Positions 23,269 through 27,524 of a DNA stretch of 27,524 nucleotides are shown piece by piece. The translations under genes and the position numbers were made by a program. The DNA is from Deltaproteobacteria bacterium (GTDB lineage: Bacteria > Myxococcota_A > Polyangia > Polyangiales > Houyiibacteriaceae): the NCBI GenBank assembly GCA_027295555.1, contig JAPUKT010000104.1:1-27524 (forward strand), in the 5' to 3' direction. Position 1 is the stretch's first letter. Every line of letters begins with the position of its first letter. The notes under the pieces are model-generated. The model made no database searches and had not been told where the DNA came from. It saw only the letters and a program-made list of their open reading frames with translations.

Positions 23269-24200
23269 GTCGAAAGCTGGCATCGATATCGGTCGATTTG
23301 GATGAGGTGGGTTGCTACGGAGCCGTCCACAGCGTCGAGATCCCCGAAGGCCCGGCACTGCATGCCGTCTACGACCGCTGCGTTCCTCGATTGACCGAGC
23401 TCTTCGATGCGGAGTCGATCCGCGCCACGTTCTTTGCGATCGGCTCCGACCTCGACCGCGCGCGCAATCGAGACACTGTCGCCTCTCTACACGAGGCGGG
23501 TCACGAGATCGGAAACCACTCGTTTCACCACCACTATGATCTGAGTCGTCGATCCGCCGACGACATCCGTGAAGACATCGAGCGCGGAGCGACAGCCATC
23601 GACGAGGCGTGCGGCTCTCGTCCAGTGGGCTTCCGAGCCCCCGGCTACACCATCAACGACAAGATGTTCGATGTCCTCGAAGCATCAGAGGTCGAGTACG
23701 ACTCGAGCGTTTTTCCTTGTCCGAGCTACTACGCGACGAAGGTGTCGGTGCTCTGCTTGATGGCGATTCGTGGTCGAAGAAGCCAGAGCATCGTCGACAC
23801 GCCATCGGTCCTACGGTCCTCGAAACAACCCTATCGCGTGGGGCGACCGTATTGGCGCAAGGGAGCCGGTCTCCTCGAGCTTCCGATCGGAGTCACTCCT
23901 TGGGGTTTTCCCTACATCGGCACGTCACTCGTGCTCGGAGGCGACAGAGGGGCAAGAGCGCTGACCCGGCAGATGCTCGGGCAGGACCTGATCCACGTGG
24001 AGCTTCATGGATTCGACGTCGCCGACGTCGCGCTAGACGGCTTGCAGGCCCTCGCACCCCATCGACCGGATCTAAAGAGACCGGCAACCGAGAAGGTCTC
24101 GGTGATACGCACTGTGATCGGGAAGATCCGAGAGGCTGGCTACGAGCTCGTTCCGTTGAAAGAGGTTGCCCGTCGACTCAGCGAGAAACCCAGCCCTTAG
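23265..24200 (+). CDS. Polysaccharide deacetylase (NodB-type)
   Basis: A 311-residue NodB-homology (CE4) enzyme expected to remove N- or O-acetyl groups from a glycan. Motif 1 is VDLDEVG (10-16) with Asp11 and Asp13 in place of the usual TFDDG; motif 2 is HEIGNHSFHHHYDL with His85 and His89 as metal ligands; motif 3 is FRAPGYT; and HVELHGFD near residue 246 is the C-terminal histidine motif. There is no signal peptide, so it may act on a lipid-linked precursor in the cytoplasm. The start GTG 23265 overlaps the GT2 stop (GTGA), so the two are probably translated together. Its last 23 bases overlap the convergent RNase H gene. Confidence 0.87.
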   Translation: MSRKLASISVDLDEVGCYGAVHSVEIPEGPALHAVYDRCVPRLTELFDAESIRATFFAIGSDLDRARNRDTVASLHEAGHEIGNHSFHHHYDLSRRSADDIREDIERGATAIDEACGSRPVGFRAPGYTINDKMFDVLEASEVEYDSSVFPCPSYYATKVSVLCLMAIRGRRSQSIVDTPSVLRSSKQPYRVGRPYWRKGAGLLELPIGVTPWGFPYIGTSLVLGGDRGARALTRQMLGQDLIHVELHGFDVADVALDGLQALAPHRPDLKRPATEKVSVIRTVIGKIREAGYELVPLKEVARRLSEKPSP

Positions 24201-24873
24201 ATGCACGACTCTTTACGGACTGCACGGCAAGCTCGTCCGCCACTTCATTGAGCGCGACCCCCTGGTGACCACGTACGTGAAACAGCTTGGTGTCCGGGTG
24301 GCGCTGCAGCCACTCGCGTGTCTCCGCGATGAGCTCTTTGTTCGCCTTGGCTTTCCAACCCTGGGTCAACACGCCCATTGCGTACTTGGAGTCCGTGTAC
24401 AAGCGAAGTGGTCTGTCGAGCTCGTATGCCAACTCGAGCGCCCGGAGGATCGCGGTGAGCTCGGCGACGTTGTTCGTGGCCTCGCCGATGTACTCGCTGA
24501 GCTCACGGCGTTCGTCGTCCCAGAGCGCCACCACCCCTACCCCGGCGGGGCCTGGATTCCCGCTGCACGCTCCGTCGGCGTAGACCAAAAGCTCGTTGCC
24601 CTCCGGTTTGTCCGGCGCGTGCACGGTCTTGGCTTTCTTCTTGGAAGGCTTCTGCCCCTTCTTAGCCGGCTCGGCATCGCCGCAAAACGAGTCCGGCTCG
24701 ACCTGGACGGGGCCTTCGGTCGAGCTCAGATTGGAGACCCCGGCGAAGTACGCGCGCCCATCGGTGGGTTTGTAACGGATTTCAACTCGACCCTCGTTCG
24801 AGACGAGCTCCCCCTGCTCGTCGCAGCGAGCGAACACCTCGGCGTTGCGAAGCCGCATGCGGCGCCATGGCAT
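24178..24873 (-). CDS. rnhA: Ribonuclease HI with N-terminal extension
   Basis: Degrades RNA in RNA-DNA hybrids. The C-terminal catalytic domain (about 94-231) has the complete DEDD set: Asp100 in VYADGACSGNPGPAG, Glu138 in NNVAELTAI, Asp161 in LYTDSKYAM and Asp213 in NEVADELAV, plus HVRGHQG. It is preceded by about 65 residues of a small unknown domain (RLRNAEVFARCDEQGELVSNEGRV in part) and a Lys-rich linker (68-90). The extension does not match the N-terminal hybrid-binding domain of eukaryotic RNase H1. The frame is open far upstream to 25608, antisense to the next gene; ATG 24871-24873 is the first sensible start (24858 is an alternative). Confidence 0.9.
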   Translation of the reverse strand: MPWRRMRLRNAEVFARCDEQGELVSNEGRVEIRYKPTDGRAYFAGVSNLSSTEGPVQVEPDSFCGDAEPAKKGQKPSKKKAKTVHAPDKPEGNELLVYADGACSGNPGPAGVGVVALWDDERRELSEYIGEATNNVAELTAILRALELAYELDRPLRLYTDSKYAMGVLTQGWKAKANKELIAETREWLQRHPDTKLFHVRGHQGVALNEVADELAVQSVKSRASKGWVSR

Positions 24874-24903
24874 GGAGCACGCGTTAGCACGAGCGCTTGC
24901 TAG

Positions 24904-25866
24904 GTGAAAAGAACTTCCTACGCTCGGCCTGTGTCTCGATCGACGAGAGTGGGCGGGGGGGTCGCGATTGCGACTATCGTCCTGCTGTACGCGATCATCG
25001 AGCACGGGCGAACGCTGCGCGCGGAACGAGCTCTTCACGTGCTTCCCAAGACCGCCCGAGCCGTGCTTCGCATCAACCCCTCGGCACTGGCGAATAGCGA
25101 GTCTGCCCTGGCGCTCTTCGACTGGTTGGTGCCGGCAGAACGCTTGAGTGAGATCGAAGCCCGGTGCGGACTGGACCCACTCGCCGCGCTCAGCGATGTA
25201 ACCGTCTGGGTTGGCGGGCCCGAGGGCGAGTCTTTCCAGTCGGTCGGACTGCTGCTTCAGGGCCGCACGGTCGACTCGGAGACACTTGCAGAATGCTACC
25301 GGACCCTCGTCGAGGCGCGAGGCAGCGCGATCGACCGGGTAGCAACCTCCACGGGGCCACTGCTGAGAAGCCGCGACGGCCGAAGCGCGCTGGCGCAGGT
25401 CGACGAGCACACGGTCGTCACCGGGTCCACCGACACGGTCGCCGAGTTCATGGCCGTCGGGCGCGGCGCGGTTGCACCGCTGTTCGAAGAAGCTCGGTTT
25501 CGGGACATTTGGTCGCGCATGGCGATTGGTGCGGCCATCGCCGGAGCGTTCGTCGCCCCACCCCGCTGGCAGTCCGCGTTTGAGCGGATCGGCGCAGTCA
25601 GCGACCAAGCTTCGGCTCTAGCCGGTGTGGAAGGCCTCGGGTTCACCACCGAGGCCGAGATCCCGACGGCCATCACGGTGGTGCTTGACGTCAAGGACTC
25701 CGACATCGCCCGTCGCGACGTGGCGCTGATGGAAGTCTGGATGGAGTCGCCGCCGGACACCATCGAGCCCTACTGGGTCGACATCGCGCGGTCCGCGCAA
25801 ATCGAGGTCGATGGGGCTCTGATCACCCTCACTCTCGACGTTTCTGGTCTTCCGAAGCGTCCGTAG
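24904..25866 (+). CDS. Membrane-anchored protein of unknown function
   Basis: About 320 residues with one N-terminal membrane segment (about 18-35, VGGGVAIATIVLLYAIIEHG) and a large, probably periplasmic domain. I do not recognise the family. The soluble part has an LPKTARAVLRINPSAL strand-turn pattern, a GGPEGESFQSVGLLLQGR hairpin and QVDEHTVVTGSTDTVAEFM, somewhat like DUF3352-type proteins, but this is weak. The start is uncertain: GTG 24904 or GTG 24931, neither with a good Shine-Dalgarno. It is divergent from RNase H (30 bases between starts), and its last 38 bases overlap the convergent transporter gene. Confidence 0.65.
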   Translation: MKRTSYARPVSRSTRVGGGVAIATIVLLYAIIEHGRTLRAERALHVLPKTARAVLRINPSALANSESALALFDWLVPAERLSEIEARCGLDPLAALSDVTVWVGGPEGESFQSVGLLLQGRTVDSETLAECYRTLVEARGSAIDRVATSTGPLLRSRDGRSALAQVDEHTVVTGSTDTVAEFMAVGRGAVAPLFEEARFRDIWSRMAIGAAIAGAFVAPPRWQSAFERIGAVSDQASALAGVEGLGFTTEAEIPTAITVVLDVKDSDIARRDVALMEVWMESPPDTIEPYWVDIARSAQIEVDGALITLTLDVSGLPKRP

Positions 25867-26965
25867 AAGCCTCACCCGGGCCGATGAAAAACTCCGAGCT
25901 CCGATACCGGACGGCAATGCGCTCGATGAGGACCTTGACCACTGCGGCCGCAGGGACGGCTAGCAAGACACCCGTGAACCCGAGGAGCTCGCCACCGATC
26001 AACAGCGCGAACAAGACAGCGATGGCGGATATCCCGACGGTGTCACCCATGATCTTCGGTGTGATCACGAAACCCTCGAGGCCTTGAATCGTGAAGTGGA
26101 CGCCCACGACCCAGAGCACTTGCGTCCAGCTCTGCCAATCGAGCACGGTCATGAGCAACGCTGCGCCCAACGCCGTAAGACTGCCGACGTACGGAATGAA
26201 CGAAAGAAGGCCTGCCATGATCCCGATCGGAAGCGCGAGCGGAACGCCGATCAACCCGTAGCCGAGGCTGTAGAGAACGGCGAGAATCGCCATCACCGTG
26301 AACTGACCCCGGAAGAACTGACCCAATACCGTGTCGATATCGCGAAAGAACGAGTACGTCTCCGATCGGTAGCGAGGCGGGACGAGCTTGGCGGTCCTCG
26401 CCACGATGTTGTCGAAGTCGTACGTGAGATAGAAGGCGAAGATCGGCACGATCAGCGCGGCAAGCATGGCGCCCACAGCAGAAGCGGTGCCGCCGAGAAG
26501 CCATTTCACCGCCGCCGAGACCGGCGTGTAGCTCTTCGCGACGACCTCTTGGACGTCGAGGTGCAAATCCTCGAGGGCTTTGGCGACCGACGTGGGCATC
26601 GTGAGCCCGTACTCGGCGAGGATTGGTTCCCATTCGGTCCGACTTCGTTCGAGCAACGCGGGAAGCCCCTTCACAAAGCTCGAGATCTGCTCGAACACCA
26701 TGGGCGCGACGATGAGCAGAAGCACGGCGGTCACGGCGAAGACGCCCACCAAGAGGACCGCAATCCCGACGCCACGCGCGATCGAGGTGTTTCGCAGAAG
26801 CGGCATCTGCTCGACGCGGTCGACGAGCGGGTCGAGCATGTACGCGATCAGAAACGCGAAGAAGACCGGCGCAAGCACTCCGCGGAGCGTGTAGAGGAGC
26901 CAGCTTGCGGCCGCCCACGCAACGAGCCAGAGGACCCACCGGGGTACCGAATCACGTTCGCCCAT
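25829..26965 (-). CDS. AI-2E/PerM family transporter
   Basis: A 378-residue polytopic inner-membrane protein of the AI-2E exporter-like family (PerM, YdiK, TqsA). It begins with two hydrophobic helices and LAPVFFAFLIAYMLDPLVDR, then further helices, a soluble middle region (about 95-150), and the conserved C-terminal half with GLLSFIPYVGS, EGFVITPKIMGD and FTGVLLAVPAAAVVKVLIE. Substrates in the family range from autoinducer-2 to Na+/H+ exchange and are not predictable here. ATG 26963-26965 is 21 bases after the RNase HII-like gene on the same strand. Confidence 0.9.
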   Translation of the reverse strand: MGERDSVPRWVLWLVAWAAASWLLYTLRGVLAPVFFAFLIAYMLDPLVDRVEQMPLLRNTSIARGVGIAVLLVGVFAVTAVLLLIVAPMVFEQISSFVKGLPALLERSRTEWEPILAEYGLTMPTSVAKALEDLHLDVQEVVAKSYTPVSAAVKWLLGGTASAVGAMLAALIVPIFAFYLTYDFDNIVARTAKLVPPRYRSETYSFFRDIDTVLGQFFRGQFTVMAILAVLYSLGYGLIGVPLALPIGIMAGLLSFIPYVGSLTALGAALLMTVLDWQSWTQVLWVVGVHFTIQGLEGFVITPKIMGDTVGISAIAVLFALLIGGELLGFTGVLLAVPAAAVVKVLIERIAVRYRSSEFFIGPGEASTDASEDQKRRE

Positions 26966-26986
26966 GGGAGCTTTCTATCATAGACG

Positions 26987-27524
26987 TCATGCGTGACGCC
27001 GAAAGCAATCGCCCACGATCCCTAATTGGCGGCGTGAAGGTCGCGTCTCCTCGATGAACCGACTGGTCACCGAGTCGTGATAGCCGCTCGCGAGCCGCAA
27101 CCCCGGGACGGCGCGGCGATAGAACTCGCCGATCCGAAGCATGCAGATCTCGCGGACGTACTTGCCGACAATCGACGCCAAAGCCACGGGTAGATGGCGA
27201 GCGTCGGCGTCCACCTCGAAACGAACCTCCCCCACCCCTTCAATGGAGTATCGACGTTGGCCGCGGCGCCCCGGAAGGGTGTCCACACGATCGCCGTCGA
27301 AACGGGAGAAGCGGGACGAGTAGTCGCGAATGCCGCCGATCATCCCGCAGATGACCAACAGCGATCCTCCGTGGAGCTCGCGCACCGACGTAATCAGCTC
27401 TTCGAAGAGCTCGAGGTCGACAGCAAGCTTGTTCTGGCCCGCCGCCTGCTTGGCGTTCAACAAGCCAGCGCATGCGAGTCGACTTTGCACGTCGACCAGC
27501 CTGAGCTTGGACCTTCCGACGAGC
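26987..27524 (-). CDS. RNase HII-like protein, 5' end missing
   Basis: The frame is open through the window edge, so only the C-terminal ~178 residues are visible; the GTG at 27488-27490 is internal to the frame and not a convincing start. PVALASIVGKYVREICM (about 60 residues from the end) resembles the last conserved block of RNase HII, AAASIxAKVxRD, with Glu in place of the final Asp. ASGYHDSVTSRFIEE then resembles the ASNKGYGTxEH segment. An earlier part (LLVICGMIGGIRDYSS) sits where RNase HII has its DG-containing strand. The catalytic GIDEAGRG motif would be in the missing part. It may be a divergent or inactive relative rather than a true RNase HII. Confidence 0.55.
   Translation of the reverse strand, partial: LVGRSKLRLVDVQSRLACAGLLNAKQAAGQNKLAVDLELFEELITSVRELHGGSLLVICGMIGGIRDYSSRFSRFDGDRVDTLPGRRGQRRYSIEGVGEVRFEVDADARHLPVALASIVGKYVREICMLRIGEFYRRAVPGLRLASGYHDSVTSRFIEETRPSRRQLGIVGDCFRRHA

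Noticed and set aside
24874..25608. Upstream extension of the RNase H reading frame
   Set aside because: It lies antisense to the membrane-anchored protein gene, is low in recognisable structure, and the known domain starts well after the ATG at 24873.
26989..27057. Short plus-strand open frame starting with ATG opposite the RNase HII-like gene
   Set aside because: Only 22 codons, no ribosome binding site, antisense to a better-supported gene.

Overview
The window is 27.5 kb of gene-dense, GC-rich bacterial chromosome with no mobile element, phage, CRISPR array, tRNA or rRNA. The gene content fits a myxobacterium-like (Myxococcota / former Deltaproteobacteria) genome: a Plp-type PilZ protein, PEGA-like envelope proteins, a PlsB acyltransferase, an AI-2E/PerM transporter, and a sigma-54 operon that carries both RapZ and HPr kinase. 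This placement is inferred from family composition and was not tested by phylogeny.

Layout. 1-3450 (+): the end of an M23 peptidoglycan endopeptidase and a large GT39/ArnT-like membrane glycosyltransferase. 3456-7041 (-): ribosomal genes rplM-rpsI with a recognisable promoter and a rho-independent terminator, then argC, a metallophosphoesterase coupled to argC by a 4-nt GTGA overlap, and a PilZ protein. 7146-10392 (+): a secreted PEGA-like protein and a PlsB-type glycerol-3-phosphate acyltransferase. 10360-11247 (-): a DUF2400/TIGR02757 protein. 11286-11834 (+): a TlpA-like lipoprotein lacking its CXXC. 11858-17978 (-): a seven-gene operon rpoN-hpf-ptsN-hprK-rapZ-HPr-EI. 18085-20631 (+): a response regulator with a degenerate GGDEF domain, a GNAT acetyltransferase and a TIGR02266-type PilZ protein. 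20634-21387 (-): a Nudix hydrolase and a small unknown protein. 21435-24200 (+): a mannose-6-phosphate isomerase, a GT2 glycosyltransferase and a polysaccharide deacetylase. 24178-24873 (-): RNase HI with an N-terminal extension. 24904-25866 (+): an unknown membrane-anchored protein. 25829-27524 (-): an AI-2E transporter and an incomplete RNase HII-like gene running off the window edge.

How the genes fit together. The central operon holds every part of a regulatory (permease-less) PTS: enzyme I, HPr with both the His and the Ser phosphorylation sites, HPr kinase/phosphorylase and a PtsN-type EIIA. These sit with sigma-54, the ribosome hibernation factor and the glmS-pathway regulator RapZ, and three consecutive genes have 4-nt stop/start overlaps. 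The 21.4-24.2 kb block looks like an envelope-glycan module (mannose-6-P supply, polyprenyl-phosphate-mannose-type transferase, deacetylase). Two PilZ proteins and a degenerate GGDEF response regulator suggest c-di-GMP-linked signalling, although two of the three have damaged signature motifs.

The most notable non-coding signals are a 19-bp sequence found at two distant loci, in both cases overlapping the TAG stop codon of a gene and tandemly duplicated at one of them, and a 12-bp duplication in the rplM promoter that creates two perfect TTGACA boxes. No stretch above 300 bases lacks a gene; the longest gap is 19066-19266. I found no clearly new multi-gene system. The candidates I rate highest are the PTS/HPrK/RapZ/sigma-54 operon with its atypical enzyme I, and the stop-codon-associated repeat.
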